This document shows positions 36,855-46,160 of a stretch of 64,000 bases of DNA, in pieces. The notes under the pieces are model-generated. The model searched no databases. It saw nothing but the letters and a program-made list of their open reading frames with translations, and was not told the DNA's origin. A program made the position numbers and the translations under genes. The DNA is from Acidimicrobiia bacterium. GTDB taxonomy: Bacteria > Actinomycetota > Acidimicrobiia > Acidimicrobiales > Bin134. Numbering within the stretch: position 1 is the stretch's first letter; each line of letters starts with the position of its first letter. Location: the NCBI GenBank assembly GCA_022826705.1, contig JAJDUJ010000026.1, positions 1 to 64,000 of the forward strand, written 5' to 3'.

Positions 36855-36929
36855 GACTCGTCCGTTTCCTCCCAGGAAATCAAGTGGGTCTTCATGACTC
36901 CTCAGTCTCCTCCCAGGAAATCAAGTGGG
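36850..36929. repeat. 41-bp imperfect tandem duplication at the rpmD/rplO junction
   Basis: 36850-36888 and 36891-36929 match at 36 of 39 bases with a period of 41. Each unit holds the last codons of rpmD, a GGGAGG ribosome-binding sequence and a TCATGA stop/start overlap. Confidence 0.9.
36851..36895 (-). other. Candidate 14-codon coupled micro-ORF between rpmD and rplO
   Basis: The duplication gives a frame MKTHLISWEETDES whose ATG overlaps the rpmD stop (ATGA) and whose TGA overlaps the rplO start (ATGA). It repeats the end of L30 (SHLISWEETEES). Of three base changes between copies two are synonymous in these frames and one is Glu to Asp. Confidence 0.35.
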
Positions 36930-37077
36930 ACACCTTGTCGATCATCCCCCTGACTTCGGGGGCATCGGGCAAGGTGTTGGTCTGGCCGATGCCTCGCAAA
37001 CCCAGGGCCCGCAGTGTGCCTCGCTGCTTGGGCCGGGTGCCGATCTGGGATCGGATCTGGGTGACCTTGATGGCCAT
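36892..37077 (-). CDS. rpmD: 50S ribosomal protein L30
   Basis: A 61-residue L30: MAIKVTQIRSQIGTRPKQRGTLRALGLRGIG, NTLPDAPEVRGMIDKVSHLI, and a short acidic tail WEETEES. Normal position between rpsE and rplO. Confidence 0.97.
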   Translation of the reverse strand: MAIKVTQIRSQIGTRPKQRGTLRALGLRGIGQTNTLPDAPEVRGMIDKVSHLISWEETEES

Positions 37078-37082
37078 GGCGG

Positions 37083-37667
37083 CTACTCCTCTTCGTCCTC
37101 GGCCGCAGCAGCAGACTGACGCTCCGACTCCCGGTAGGCGGCGAGCAGTCCGGCGGGCACGAATTCGTCGGCGGGAATCCCCCGCTGACGGGCCACCTCG
37201 TCAGGACGCTTGAGGGCCTTGAGCCCGGCGATAGTGGCCCGAGCCACGTTGATGTGGTTGGGGGAGCCCAACGACTTGCACAGCACGTCGCCGATCCCGG
37301 CTTCTTCGAGGATCGCTCGAGCGGCGCCTCCGGCGATAACGCCGGTTCCCGGCGCCGCGGGCTTGAGCAGCACCCGACCCGCGCCCATCTCGCCGATCAC
37401 CGGGTGGGTGATGGTTGACGACGCCAGCGGCACCCGGAACAGGTTGCGCCGGGCCTCCTCGGTTCCCTTCTGTATGGCCAGGGGTACCTCTTTGGCCTTG
37501 CCGTAGCCCAAGCCGACCCGGCCGGCACCGTCGCCGATTACCACCAGGGCGGTGAAGGAGAAGCGGCGTCCGCCTTTGACCACCTTGGCCACCCGGTTGA
37601 TATTGATCACCCGGGAGTCGCGCAGCTGGCCGTCGCCGGTCGGTGTTGCGGTTGAGGTATCGGTCAT
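37083..37667 (-). CDS. rpsE: 30S ribosomal protein S5
   Basis: The 194-residue S5: [40 protein letters not shown] and [32 protein letters not shown]. The C-terminus is acidic ([10 protein letters not shown]). The ATG shares a base with the rplR stop (TGATG). Confidence 0.98.
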   Translation of the reverse strand: MTDTSTATPTGDGQLRDSRVININRVAKVVKGGRRFSFTALVVIGDGAGRVGLGYGKAKEVPLAIQKGTEEARRNLFRVPLASSTITHPVIGEMGAGRVLLKPAAPGTGVIAGGAARAILEEAGIGDVLCKSLGSPNHINVARATIAGLKALKRPDEVARQRGIPADEFVPAGLLAAYRESERQSAAAAEDEEE

Positions 37668-38029
37668 CAGAACTCCAGTCCAGCTTCTCGAGCTGAATCA
37701 GCCAGGGCGGCTACTCGTCCGTGGTAGCGGAAGCCGCCTCGGTCGAACACCACCGCAGTGATGTTCTTCTCCTTGGCCCGCTCAGCGATGAGCTTGCCCA
37801 CCACCGCGGCACCGGCCACGTTTCCGGTGGGGCCGGATCGTAATTCGGCCTCAGTTGAGGAGGCCGACGCGATGGTGTGGCCCGCAGTGTCGTCGATGAG
37901 TTGGGCGATGATGTGACGATTAGACCGGTACACGGCCAAGCGGGGACGTTCGGCGGTGCCTCGGATCTTCTTGCGGACGCGGCGATGACGCCGGACCCGG
38001 CTTTCGTGCTTGTGCTTAACGCTGCTCAT
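37667..38029 (-). CDS. rplR: 50S ribosomal protein L18
   Basis: A 120-residue 5S rRNA-binding protein: [35 protein letters not shown] and [29 protein letters not shown]. Between rplF and rpsE as usual. Confidence 0.98.
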   Translation of the reverse strand: MSSVKHKHESRVRRHRRVRKKIRGTAERPRLAVYRSNRHIIAQLIDDTAGHTIASASSTEAELRSGPTGNVAGAAVVGKLIAERAKEKNITAVVFDRGGFRYHGRVAALADSAREAGLEF

Positions 38030-38046
38030 GTCGATTCCCCGACCTC

Positions 38047-38586
38047 TTACTTGGCCGCTTTCCCAGCCTTTCGAATGATCCGCTCGCCGGCGTAGCGAAT
38101 GCCTTTGCCCCGGTAGGGCTCGGGCTTGCGGATGGCTCGGATGTCGGCCGCTACCTGGCCGACCGCCTGCTTGTCGATTCCCAGCACATGGATGCTCGTC
38201 TGGTTCGGTACTTCGAACGTCACGCCTTCAGGGGCCTCAACATGCACCGGATGGCTGAAGCCCAATTGCAGTTCGATCTTGGCGTCGCCTTGGGAAATGG
38301 CCCGGTAGCCCACTCCCACGATCTCGAGTTCTTTGCGGTAGCCCTCGCTGACGCCGGTGACCATGTTGGCCAACAGCGAACGGCTCAAGCCGTGCAGGGC
38401 CTTGGTGTTGCGCAGTTCGTCGGCGCGCTCGACCATGACAAAACCATCCTCGATTCGGGCCGAGATGGCTTCGGGGAGGTTGTGCTGCAGCGTGCCGCGG
38501 CTGCCGGTGACGGTGACGTAGGCGCCGTCGATCGCCACATCCACGCCGTCTGGCACCGGGATGGGGTTGCTTCCGACTCGTGACAC
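38047..38586 (-). CDS. rplF: 50S ribosomal protein L6
   Basis: The 179-residue L6 has [46 protein letters not shown] and the C-terminal signature [14 protein letters not shown]. It starts with GTG or ATG-like MSRVG after GAGGCCTGAG. Confidence 0.98.
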   Translation of the reverse strand: MSRVGSNPIPVPDGVDVAIDGAYVTVTGSRGTLQHNLPEAISARIEDGFVMVERADELRNTKALHGLSRSLLANMVTGVSEGYRKELEIVGVGYRAISQGDAKIELQLGFSHPVHVEAPEGVTFEVPNQTSIHVLGIDKQAVGQVAADIRAIRKPEPYRGKGIRYAGERIIRKAGKAAK

Positions 38587-38596
38587 CTCAGGCCTC

Positions 38597-39001
38597 CTAC
38601 CAGACCACGCAGACGACTTCGCCGCCCATGCGGCGGCGGCGCGCCTCGCGGTCGCTCATCAGGCCCTTGCTGGTGGACACGATGGCCACTCCGAGCCCGC
38701 CCAGGACTCGAGGGATTTTGTCCGACTTGGAGTACACCCGCAGGCCGGGCTTGGACACCCGGGTAATGCCGGAGATGACTCGCTCCCGCTGATCGGAGTA
38801 CTTCATATCGATGGTAAGGGTCTGTCCGGGACCGGTTTTGGCCTCGGCCACTGCGAAGTTGCTGATGTAGCCCTCCTGCTTGAGGACGTCGGCCAACGCC
38901 ACCTTCATCTTGGAGGACGGCATCGTCACCTCATCACGCATGGCGGTGTTGGCATTGCGGATGCGGGTCAACATGTCGGCGATGGGGTCGGTCATAGTCA
39001 C
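38597..39001 (-). CDS. rpsH: 30S ribosomal protein S8
   Basis: The 134-residue S8 starts at GTG 39001 ([18 protein letters not shown]), which matches the M. tuberculosis start, with GAGGTGA upstream. ATG at 38995 is an alternative. The C-terminus [23 protein letters not shown] is canonical. Confidence 0.98.
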   Translation of the reverse strand: MTMTDPIADMLTRIRNANTAMRDEVTMPSSKMKVALADVLKQEGYISNFAVAEAKTGPGQTLTIDMKYSDQRERVISGITRVSKPGLRVYSKSDKIPRVLGGLGVAIVSTSKGLMSDREARRRRMGGEVVCVVW

Positions 39002-39064
39002 AGTCGCATCACCTCACCAGCTCTTTGGGATCGGTCATAGCCTCGGTCACCTCACCAGCTCGCC
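38986..39064. repeat. Duplicated rpsN-end/rpsH-start segment with a 13-codon micro-ORF
   Basis: TCGGTCATAG occurs at 38988-38997 and 39031-39040, and TCACCTCACCAGCTC at 39009-39023 and 39047-39061. Both halves of the rpsN/rpsH junction are thus repeated across the 50-base gap. On the minus strand the gap encodes [13 protein letters not shown] from a GTG at 39050, just after the rpsN stop, to a TGA at 39009; its MTDP echoes the S8 N-terminus. Confidence 0.6.
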
Positions 39065-39237
39065 TTGGTCAGGCCGGGAATCTCTCCGGCATGGGCCAGT
39101 TCCCTCAGGCACACTCGACACAGGCCGAATTTTCGGTACACGGCCCGGGGTCGGCCGCAGCGGCGGCAGCGGGTGTAACCCCGCACCTTGAACTTCGGCG
39201 TTCGCTGTTGCTTTTGTATAAGCGCCTTTTTTGCCAT
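39052..39237 (-). CDS. rpsN: 30S ribosomal protein S14, zinc-binding type
   Basis: A 61-residue type Z S14: [20 protein letters not shown], then [20 protein letters not shown], giving the zinc site C-x2-C-x12-C-x2-C, and ending PGLTKASW. Confidence 0.98.
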   Translation of the reverse strand: MAKKALIQKQQRTPKFKVRGYTRCRRCGRPRAVYRKFGLCRVCLRELAHAGEIPGLTKASW

Positions 39238-39241
39238 TGAG

Positions 39242-39808
39242 TTACTGTCCCTCGGCTCGGAATGGGAACGAGAAGGCCTCAAGCAGTGCCCGGCCCTCCT
39301 CGTCGGTTCTTGCGGTGGTAACGATTGTGATGTCCATGCCTCTGATGGTGTCGATGGAGTCGTAGTCGACCTCGGGGAAGATGAGCTGCTCAGTGACCCC
39401 GAAGGAGTAGTTGCCATTCCCGTCGAAGGAGCGGGGCGAGAGGCCCCGGAAGTCTCGGATGCGGGGGATGGCCAGATTGATGAGGCGGTCCAAGAACTCC
39501 CACATGCGGGCACCCCTCAGGGTGACCTTGGCGCCGATGGGATTTCCCTCGCGGATCTTGAAGTTGGCGATGGACTTCTTGGCCCGGGTGATGACGGGGC
39601 GCTGGCCGGCGATGGTGGTCAGATCGGCCACCGCGCCGTCGAGCAGCTTGGCTTGGGCTATGGCTTCACCGACACCCATGTTCACCACGATTTTCTCGAA
39701 GCGGGGCACTTCCATGATGTTGTCCAGCTCCAACTGCTCTTTGAGGAGGTCGCGGATCTCTGCCCGATACAGGGCTTGAAGCCTAGGGGCGGTTGCAGTG
39801 GCAGCCAT
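39242..39808 (-). CDS. rplE: 50S ribosomal protein L5
   Basis: The 188-residue L5: [65 protein letters not shown], and [22 protein letters not shown]. Contacts 5S rRNA. ATG shares a base with the rplX TAA. Confidence 0.98.
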   Translation of the reverse strand: MAATATAPRLQALYRAEIRDLLKEQLELDNIMEVPRFEKIVVNMGVGEAIAQAKLLDGAVADLTTIAGQRPVITRAKKSIANFKIREGNPIGAKVTLRGARMWEFLDRLINLAIPRIRDFRGLSPRSFDGNGNYSFGVTEQLIFPEVDYDSIDTIRGMDITIVTTARTDEEGRALLEAFSFPFRAEGQ

Positions 39809-40116
39809 TACAGATCAACTCCCGTGCGGCGGCAGATGCGGATCTTTCGCCCATCGGTGTCGAACCGGTACCCCACCCGAGTGGGGCGGCCGTCGGCCGG
39901 GCTGATCACCGCCACGTTGGCGACTCTGATGGGCATCTCTTTGTCGATGATGCCGGTCTGCATGACTCCCTGACGAGGCCCTTGGTGCTTGGTGGCGATG
40001 TTCACACCGTCGACGATCACGGTTCCCTCGGCTGGGAAGGCGAAGACCACCTCGCCTTCTTTGCCGCGGTCTTTCCCGCTGAGCACTCGAACCCGGTCTC
40101 CCTTGCGGATCTTCAT
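39808..40116 (-). CDS. rplX: 50S ribosomal protein L24
   Basis: A 102-residue KOW-domain protein: [27 protein letters not shown]. An assembly-initiator protein; order rplN-rplX-rplE is canonical. Confidence 0.98.
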   Translation of the reverse strand: MKIRKGDRVRVLSGKDRGKEGEVVFAFPAEGTVIVDGVNIATKHQGPRQGVMQTGIIDKEMPIRVANVAVISPADGRPTRVGYRFDTDGRKIRICRRTGVDL

Positions 40117-40121
40117 GGCGA

Positions 40122-40490
40122 CTACAACACCTCCGGCGCCAGCGACACGATGCGCATGAAGCGCTTGTCGCGCAGCTCTCGGCCCACCGGTCCGAAGATG
40201 CGGGTTCCCCGCGGTTGCTGCTGCTCGTTGATGAGTACGGCGGCGTTCTCATCAAAGCGGATGTAGGAGCCGTCTTTGCGGCGTTTTTCCTTCTTGGCCC
40301 GAACCAATACGCAGCGCACCACTTCGCCCTTGCGGACTGCGGCGCCGGGCATGGCGTCTTTGACGGTGGCCACGAACACGTCGCCGATGGTGGCGTAGCG
40401 CTTGCGGGACGAGCCCAGCACCCGAATGCACAGCACTTCTTTGGCACCGGAATTGTCGGCCACCTTGACCCGGGTCTCTTGTTGGATCAT
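40122..40490 (-). CDS. rplN: 50S ribosomal protein L14
   Basis: The 122-residue L14 starts [26 protein letters not shown] at ATG 40490 (standard N-terminus) and ends [13 protein letters not shown]. It overlaps the rpsQ stop by four bases. Confidence 0.98.
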   Translation of the reverse strand: MIQQETRVKVADNSGAKEVLCIRVLGSSRKRYATIGDVFVATVKDAMPGAAVRKGEVVRCVLVRAKKEKRRKDGSYIRFDENAAVLINEQQQPRGTRIFGPVGRELRDKRFMRIVSLAPEVL

Positions 40491-40777
40491 CGGGCACGCT
40501 CCACGATCTCCAGCAGCCGCCACCGCTTGGTCTTGGACAGGGGGCGGGTTTCCTGCACCCGCACCCGATCGCCCACTGCGAGTTCATTGGACTCGTCGTG
40601 GACGTACAGCCGGGTGGTGCGCTGCACGGTCTTGTTGTAGCGGCGATGTCGGACGCGGTCGGTGGAGACCACCACCGCGGTCTTGTCCATGGACACCGAC
40701 GTCACCATCCCCTCCCGCACCTTGCGGCGGTTGGGCCGGGTTTCGGTCTGCGTTTCAGTAGTCGGGTCAGCTGTCAT
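40487..40777 (-). CDS. rpsQ: 30S ribosomal protein S17
   Basis: A 96-residue OB-fold protein: [48 protein letters not shown] at 40777 with GTGAGG upstream is chosen. A GTG overlapping the rpmC stop would extend it by 11 Glu/Ala-rich residues and is possible. Confidence 0.97.
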   Translation of the reverse strand: MTADPTTETQTETRPNRRKVREGMVTSVSMDKTAVVVSTDRVRHRRYNKTVQRTTRLYVHDESNELAVGDRVRVQETRPLSKTKRWRLLEIVERAR

Positions 40778-40805
40778 GGCTGCCTCACTCGTTTCAACGT
40801 TGGGG

Positions 40806-41045
40806 TCAGCCACTGCCGGCCTCCTGCATTTGGGCTTCAAGCGCCTCAGCGGCTTGGATCTCCCGCATCCGCAGCTCGGTCATGGCCCGGGCCACTTCCT
40901 TTTTGGCCTGCTTCAGCCGGGCGGTGTTGTCCAAGCGGCCGGTGACGATTTGGAAACGGAGCTTGAACACCTCTTCTTTGGCCTCGTCCAGTTGCTCGAT
41001 GAGATCGGTGTCGCTCAGGTTCTGCCAGTTGGTCTGTCGAGCCAT
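40806..41045 (-). CDS. rpmC: 50S ribosomal protein L29
   Basis: A 79-residue helical L29: LSDTDLIEQLDEAKEEVFKLRFQIVTGRLDNTARLKQAKKEVARAMTELRMRE. Slightly longer than usual through an Ala/Glu tail. Confidence 0.97.
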   Translation of the reverse strand: MARQTNWQNLSDTDLIEQLDEAKEEVFKLRFQIVTGRLDNTARLKQAKKEVARAMTELRMREIQAAEALEAQMQEAGSG

Positions 41046-41050
41046 AGTTA

Positions 41051-41464
41051 TCAGCCCTCCTGGCGCTCGACGAATCGAGCTTTGATCGGGAGTTTCTGGA
41101 TTCCCCGCTCAATGGCCGTTTTGGCCACCTCGCGGTCGTGGTAGGACAGCTCGAACAGGATGCGGCCTGGTTTCACGACCGCCACCCAGCGCTCGGGGTT
41201 GCCCTTGCCTGAGCCCATACGGGTTTCCGCCGGCTTCTCGGTGACCGGCTTGTCGGGGAAGATGTTGATCCAAACCTTGCCGCCCCGTCGTATGTGGCGG
41301 GTGATGGCGATACGGGTGGCTTCGATCTGGCGCGCCGTGATCCACCCCGGTTCGAGGGCCTTGATGCCGTACTCGCCGAAAGTCACCGTGGTGCCGCCTT
41401 TGGCAGTGCCTTTGGTTCGGCCTCGATGGTGTTTGCGGTGCTTGACCTTTTTGGGCATCAACAT
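41051..41464 (-). CDS. rplP: 50S ribosomal protein L16
   Basis: The 137-residue L16: [65 protein letters not shown]. The start ATGTTGATG contains the stop of the small frame in the gap to rpsC. Confidence 0.98.
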   Translation of the reverse strand: MLMPKKVKHRKHHRGRTKGTAKGGTTVTFGEYGIKALEPGWITARQIEATRIAITRHIRRGGKVWINIFPDKPVTEKPAETRMGSGKGNPERWVAVVKPGRILFELSYHDREVAKTAIERGIQKLPIKARFVERQEG

Positions 41465-41511
41465 GGCTGGTCCTGGCCCTTGCGGTGGTCGATGGTGTCG
41501 GGAGTCAACAT
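41458..41511 (-). other. Candidate 17-codon micro-ORF echoing the rplP start
   Basis: In the 53-base rpsC-rplP gap ATG at 41511, six bases after the rpsC stop, opens [17 protein letters not shown], and its TGA lies within the rplP ATGTTGATG start. The beginning repeats the rplP start: 14 of 17 bases match between 41501-41517 and 41454-41470. Confidence 0.3.
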
Positions 41512-41517
41512 GGCAGG

Positions 41518-42420
41518 TCAGTCGGCATCGCCGGGTCGGAAGTGCGGGGTCTCGCGGTGCTCGCGGGTGGTGCGGAGGATGTCCTCCTCCTCCTCGAGCA
41601 ACTTCTCGAACTCCGGATCGGCTTCTTTGATCAACGGGGCGGGTTCTTCGGTGTCCTCGGGCCGGTCGAGGTCGGTTTGGCGCCGGGCCGCGGCCGACGA
41701 GACCACTGCCCGGGGCTTTTGGGTGCCGGATGCCTCGCCCACCGCCATGGCCGCCTCTCGGCTGATCTTGTCCTCGGCCTGGGTCTTATAGGGGAGGATG
41801 TCGCCCTTGTAGATCCACACCTTCACCCCGATGCGGCCGTAGGTGGTGTGGGCTTCTCTGAAGCCATAGTCGATGTCGGCCCGAAGGGTATGCAGGGGAA
41901 CCCGGCCTTCCCGGTACCACTCGGTGCGGGCCATCTCCGAACCGCCCAAACGGCCGGAGCACTGCACCCGAATGCCAAGAGCGCCGGCTTTCTGAGCGTT
42001 TTGGACCGCTCGCTTCATGGCTCGGCGGAAAGCCACCCGGTTGGCCAGCTGGTCGGCCACTCCCTGGGAAATGAGGGCGGCGTCCAGTTCGGGCTGCTTG
42101 ATCTCCTGGATATTGAGCTGGACCCGGTTGTTGCCGGTGATCTTGGCCAGGCCGTTGCGCAGCCGATCGGCTTCGCTGCCCCGGCGCCCGATGACGATTC
42201 CCGGTCGGGCGGTGTGGACGTCTACTCGCAGCCGATCGCGGGTGCGCTCGATCTCGATGCGGCTGATGGCGGCGTGGGGCAGCTCTGTCATCAGGTAGTC
42301 GCGAACTTTCCAGTCTTCGATGATGAAGTCGCCGTACTCTCGCCGGTTGGCGAACCAGCGTGATTTCCAATCAGTGGTAACCCCGAGTCGGAACCCGTAG
42401 GGATTGATCTTCTGGCCCAT
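41518..42420 (-). CDS. rpsC: 30S ribosomal protein S3
   Basis: The 300-residue S3 (E. coli 233) has the KH domain ([23 protein letters not shown]) and the C-terminal domain ([31 protein letters not shown]). About 70 extra residues at the end are charged and strongly acidic ([21 protein letters not shown]). The ATG shares a base with the rplV stop. Confidence 0.98.
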   Translation of the reverse strand: MGQKINPYGFRLGVTTDWKSRWFANRREYGDFIIEDWKVRDYLMTELPHAAISRIEIERTRDRLRVDVHTARPGIVIGRRGSEADRLRNGLAKITGNNRVQLNIQEIKQPELDAALISQGVADQLANRVAFRRAMKRAVQNAQKAGALGIRVQCSGRLGGSEMARTEWYREGRVPLHTLRADIDYGFREAHTTYGRIGVKVWIYKGDILPYKTQAEDKISREAAMAVGEASGTQKPRAVVSSAAARRQTDLDRPEDTEEPAPLIKEADPEFEKLLEEEEDILRTTREHRETPHFRPGDAD

Positions 42421-43139
42421 CAGGATTCCTTCTCGTCTTCTTCGGTGTCTTCGTCGGTCTCGTTGTCTTCTTCGGCTTCGGCTACCGCGGCCGTTTCGTC
42501 GCCTTCGTCATCGGTCTCGTCTTCGTCGGCGGTGTCTTCGATGTCGTCCTCAACCTCTTCAGCAGCATCTTCAATATCTTCCGCCAAGGCCTCGTCGTCG
42601 AGATCTTCCTCGAATGCCTCGATGTCGTCCTCGTCTTGCTCTAGCTCGTCTGCCCTCGCTGCGTCGCGTTCCCGGCTGGCCGCCACTCGGCGACGGCGGG
42701 CTTCGGCAGCCGAGCTGCGCCGACCAGAGCCTTTGAGGGCCATGCGGGCGTCAATGTCGGCCAGCTCCTCTTCGGAGTAGCGAGCCACCACCACGGTGAT
42801 GTGGCAGGTCCGCTTGCGAATGCGGGTGGCCCGACCCCGGGCTCGTGGCCGCCAGCGCTTCAGCGTGGGGCCCTCATCGGCGTAGCAGGCGGCGACAAAC
42901 AACTCGTCGCCATCGAGATCGTCGTTGTGCTCGGCATTGGCCACCGCGGAGTCGAGGCACTTGGCGATCGTGTCGGAGATGCGCCGCTCGGAGAAGGTCA
43001 AAATCTCCCGGGCCTCGGAGTACGACTTGCCTCGGACCAAGTCGAGCACCTCTCGGGCCTTGAAGGCCGACGAGCGCACATACTTGGCCACGGCCCGGCT
43101 GCCCGGACGGGTTTCGGTGCCCACGGCGACCGCGGCCAT
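42420..43139 (-). CDS. rplV: 50S ribosomal protein L22 with long acidic tail
   Basis: L22 lines the exit tunnel. Residues 1-130 are the normal protein ([58 protein letters not shown]). Then comes an arginine-rich segment (140-162) and about 75 residues made mostly of Glu and Asp up to residue 239, roughly doubling the usual size. ATG at 43139 shares a base with the rpsS stop. Confidence 0.97.
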   Translation of the reverse strand: MAAVAVGTETRPGSRAVAKYVRSSAFKAREVLDLVRGKSYSEAREILTFSERRISDTIAKCLDSAVANAEHNDDLDGDELFVAACYADEGPTLKRWRPRARGRATRIRKRTCHITVVVARYSEEELADIDARMALKGSGRRSSAAEARRRRVAASRERDAARADELEQDEDDIEAFEEDLDDEALAEDIEDAAEEVEDDIEDTADEDETDDEGDETAAVAEAEEDNETDEDTEEDEKES

Positions 43140-43417
43140 CAGCGACGGGCTCCCCGCTCTTGGCCGGCATGGGCCCGGAACGTGCGGGTGGGGGCGAACT
43201 CGCCCAGCTTGTGGCCCACCATCGACTCGGTGATGTACACCGGCACGTGCTTGCGCCCGTCGTGGACCGCGATGGTGTGGCCCACCATGTCGGGGATGAT
43301 GGTGGAGCGGCGGGACCACGTCCGGATGACCTGCTTGTTGTTCTGGTCGTTGAGCGCATCGACCTTGCGCAACAAGTGGCCGTCAACGAACGGACCCTTC
43401 TTCAAACTCCTGGGCAT
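43139..43417 (-). CDS. rpsS: 30S ribosomal protein S19
   Basis: A 92-residue S19: [67 protein letters not shown]. Confidence 0.98.
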   Translation of the reverse strand: MPRSLKKGPFVDGHLLRKVDALNDQNNKQVIRTWSRRSTIIPDMVGHTIAVHDGRKHVPVYITESMVGHKLGEFAPTRTFRAHAGQERGARR

Positions 43418-43429
43418 GTGCGGTCCCCC

Positions 43430-44266
43430 TTAGCGACGCTTGCCGCGAGTACGGCGTCGTCGAACAATCATCTGCTGAGACTTCTTCTTCTTGTTGCGAG
43501 TACGGCCCTCGGGCTTGCCCCAAGGGGACACCGGGTGGCGTCCGCCGGAGGACTTGCCCTCACCACCGCCCAGCGGGTGGTCCACGGGGTTCATGGCGAC
43601 GCCTCGGGTCTGGGGCCGCACCCCCTTCCAGCGGGCTCGGCCGGCTTTGCCCAGCTTGATGAGCTCAGCCTCGGCGTTGCCCACCTCTCCCACTGTGGCC
43701 CGGCAGTCGATGGGCACTCGGCGCATCTCGGTACTGGGCAGTCGAATGGTGGCGAAACTTCCCTCTTTGGCCACGAGTTGGGCGCTGGCGCCGGCGGAAC
43801 GAGCCATGCGGGCTCCGCCGCCGGGCTTGAGCTCAACGGCGTGGACCGTGGTACCCACCGGGATGTAGCGCAACGGCAAGGCGTTGCCCGGCTTGATCTC
43901 GGAACCGGGACCGTTCTGCAAGATGTCGCCCACGCCCACGCCTTCAGGCGCCAGGACGTAGCGCTTCTCTCCATCGTGGAAGTGAAGCAGCAGGATGCGG
44001 CAGTTGCGGTTGGGGTCGTATTCCACCGAGGCCACGGTGGCGGGGACGCCGTCTTTGGCCCGCTTGAAGTCGATCACGCGATAGCGCTGCTTGTGACCGC
44101 CGCCCCGGTGACGGGAGGTCATGCGGCCGTGGTTGTTGCGCCCGCCGGTGCTGGGCTTCTTGACGACCAGGGATCGCTCCGGCTTTGTGGTGGTTATGCC
44201 GGAGAAGTCCGACACGGTCTGAAAGCGTCGGCCGGGGCTGGTGGGATTTCGTCTACGTACTGCCAT
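43430..44266 (-). CDS. rplB: 50S ribosomal protein L2
   Basis: The 278-residue L2: [27 protein letters not shown] and the peptidyl-transferase loop region [33 protein letters not shown], which contains the conserved histidine. Confidence 0.98.
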   Translation of the reverse strand: MAVRRRNPTSPGRRFQTVSDFSGITTTKPERSLVVKKPSTGGRNNHGRMTSRHRGGGHKQRYRVIDFKRAKDGVPATVASVEYDPNRNCRILLLHFHDGEKRYVLAPEGVGVGDILQNGPGSEIKPGNALPLRYIPVGTTVHAVELKPGGGARMARSAGASAQLVAKEGSFATIRLPSTEMRRVPIDCRATVGEVGNAEAELIKLGKAGRARWKGVRPQTRGVAMNPVDHPLGGGEGKSSGGRHPVSPWGKPEGRTRNKKKKSQQMIVRRRRTRGKRR

Positions 44267-44274
44267 GATGTGCC

Positions 44275-44565
44275 TCAGACGTCGAACAATTCGATCTCGT
44301 CGCCTTCGGCCAGTGTGACCAATGCCCGCTTGGTGTCGGGTTTGCGGCCGAAGGTGGGGCTGCGCCGGTTGCGGCGGCGCTTGCCCTTGCGGTTCATGGT
44401 GTTGACCTTGAGAACGGTGACATCGAACAGCGACTCGATGGCGTCTTTGATCTCAGGCTTGGAGGCAGTGGGGTGAACCCGGAAGGTGTAGACGTTGGAC
44501 TCCAGCAACTCGTAGGACTTCTCCGAGACCACCGGGGCGAGCACCACATCGCGGGGATCCTTCAT
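44275..44565 (-). CDS. rplW: 50S ribosomal protein L23
   Basis: A 96-residue L23: [49 protein letters not shown]. Docking site for trigger factor and SRP at the tunnel exit. Four-base overlap with rplD. Confidence 0.98.
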   Translation of the reverse strand: MKDPRDVVLAPVVSEKSYELLESNVYTFRVHPTASKPEIKDAIESLFDVTVLKVNTMNRKGKRRRNRRSPTFGRKPDTKRALVTLAEGDEIELFDV

Positions 44566-45272
44566 GATTCGTCCTCCCCGCCGTCATCAGCCTCGTCGGC
44601 TTCTGCTTCGACTGGGGTGTTGGCGGGCAGGGTGTCGAGGGTGAATACCACCACATCGGACACCAGCACGTCGTAGGCATTCAGCTCTCGGGGGCTGATG
44701 AGATGGACGTGAGGGAGGTTGCGGAAGCTCTTCCATACATCTGTCTCGTCGCGCTCGGCCACCAGAAGCACTCGACCTTCTACTTTCAATGCGCCGAGTG
44801 CGGCCATCGCATCTTTGGTGCGGGGAGACTCGAACCGCCAGCGGTCCACCACCACTACCTTTTCGTCGCGGGCTCGATCAGACAGCGCCGATCGGAGGGC
44901 CAAGCTGACCATTTTCTTGGGTGTGCGCTGACGGTAACTCCGGGGCTTGGGACCGAGGGCCACGCCCCCTCCCCGCCATTGGGGATTGCGGGTGGAGCCG
45001 TGACGGGCCCGACCCGTGCCCTTCTGACGCCACGGCTTCCCGCCACCGCCTCTGACTTCAGACCTGGTCTTGGTGCTCTGGGTGCCCCGGCGCCGGGCCG
45101 CCAACTGGGCGGTGACCACCTGGTGCATGACGAATACGTTGGGCTCGATGCCGAACACCTCGGGGTCTAGGTCTACTGACCCGGTTTTCCGCCCGGAGGA
45201 GGGGTTGCGAACGGTGACGGAGTGCATTTGCCGCACCGGTGCCTCGTCAACGGGGGTGGTGGTCATGGTCAT
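44562..45272 (-). CDS. rplD: 50S ribosomal protein L4
   Basis: A 236-residue L4: [76 protein letters not shown]. The C-terminal 16 residues are acidic ([15 protein letters not shown]). ATG at 45272 overlaps the rplC stop by four bases. Confidence 0.98.
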   Translation of the reverse strand: MTMTTTPVDEAPVRQMHSVTVRNPSSGRKTGSVDLDPEVFGIEPNVFVMHQVVTAQLAARRRGTQSTKTRSEVRGGGGKPWRQKGTGRARHGSTRNPQWRGGGVALGPKPRSYRQRTPKKMVSLALRSALSDRARDEKVVVVDRWRFESPRTKDAMAALGALKVEGRVLLVAERDETDVWKSFRNLPHVHLISPRELNAYDVLVSDVVVFTLDTLPANTPVEAEADEADDGGEDES

Positions 45273-45913
45273 TTCGCCCCGTTCTTGACCGCGCTGCGGA
45301 TCAATACGGTGGATCCTCGCCGGCCGGGAACCGAGCCCTTGAGCAAGATCAGATCGTTTTCGGTATCCACTTGCACAATCTGGAGGTTCAGCGTTGTGAC
45401 CTTCTCGGCGCCCGCTCGCCCGGGCATCTTCTTGCCTCGGAAAATCCTCGAAGGGGTGGCACACTGGCCGACTGCGCCGGGCTTGCGGTGTACTTTGTGG
45501 GCACCGTGGCTGGCCTTTTGACCGCTGAAATTGTGCCGCTTCATGACCCCGGAGAAACCCTTGCCTTTGCTGACGCCGGTGACGTCCACCAACTCGCCTC
45601 CGTCGAACACGTCGACCCCGATCTCCTGGCCAGCCTCGTAGGTGCCCACGTCGTCGAGGCGCAGTTCGACCAGCTTGCGGCCCGGAGCGACACCCGCCTT
45701 GTCCAAATGGCCACGCTCCGGCTGAGTCAGCCGATCGGGGCTCTGGGTTCCGTAGGTGACCTGAAGGGCCGAGTAGCCATCGGTCTCCGGTCGTTTGACC
45801 TGCACAATGCGGCAGGGCTCGACCCGCAGCACGGTAACGGGCACGACGCGGTCGTCCTCGTCCCATACCTGGGTCATTCCTACTTTTTCGCCGACAATCG
45901 CCTTGGCAACCAT
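45269..45913 (-). CDS. rplC: 50S ribosomal protein L3
   Basis: A 214-residue L3: AIVGEKVGMTQVWDEDDRVVPVTVLRVEP, GVSKGKGFSGVMKRHNFSGQKASHGAHKVHRKPGAVGQCATPSRIFRGKKMPG. It is the first gene of the S10-like operon here, because rpsJ is 4 kb away. Confidence 0.98.
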   Translation of the reverse strand: MVAKAIVGEKVGMTQVWDEDDRVVPVTVLRVEPCRIVQVKRPETDGYSALQVTYGTQSPDRLTQPERGHLDKAGVAPGRKLVELRLDDVGTYEAGQEIGVDVFDGGELVDVTGVSKGKGFSGVMKRHNFSGQKASHGAHKVHRKPGAVGQCATPSRIFRGKKMPGRAGAEKVTTLNLQIVQVDTENDLILLKGSVPGRRGSTVLIRSAVKNGAK

Positions 45914-46092
45914 CGCGACCCTGCCTTCACGCGAACGCTCCGCACGGGTGCAGACCCACTTGGTGGGACTCTCCGGCGGAGCGGGCTTCGGTTGTGCCGT
46001 CCGGTTCCCGGAGCAGGGTGAGTGCACCTTGCAGGCCTAGACGGACGTCGTTTGACACGAACAGTGCCGACGGGAGCCGGCACGAAATGGAA

Positions 46093-46121
46093 ATGATAGC
46101 GGTTGCTGGTGGAATGGCCAA
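46093..46121 (-). promoter_or_regulatory. Candidate promoter of the rplC operon
   Basis: TTGGCC and TATCAT (five of six) are separated by 17 bases on the minus strand, about 180 bases before rplC. The leader between (45914-46092) contains the palindrome CCCAC-CAA-GTGGG at 45956-45968 and other GC-rich stems, so it may carry a regulatory structure. I recognise no known class. Confidence 0.5.
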
Positions 46122-46160
46122 ATCCCCAATCGGGCAAAAGGCGAGGGTTAACGTGAAACC

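Noticed and set aside
42420-42660. Low-complexity GAG/GAC-rich run that might be a microsatellite or frameshift artefact
   Set aside because: The frame is continuous with L22, ends at a stop that overlaps the rpsC start, and codon use is mixed, so it is an encoded acidic tail.
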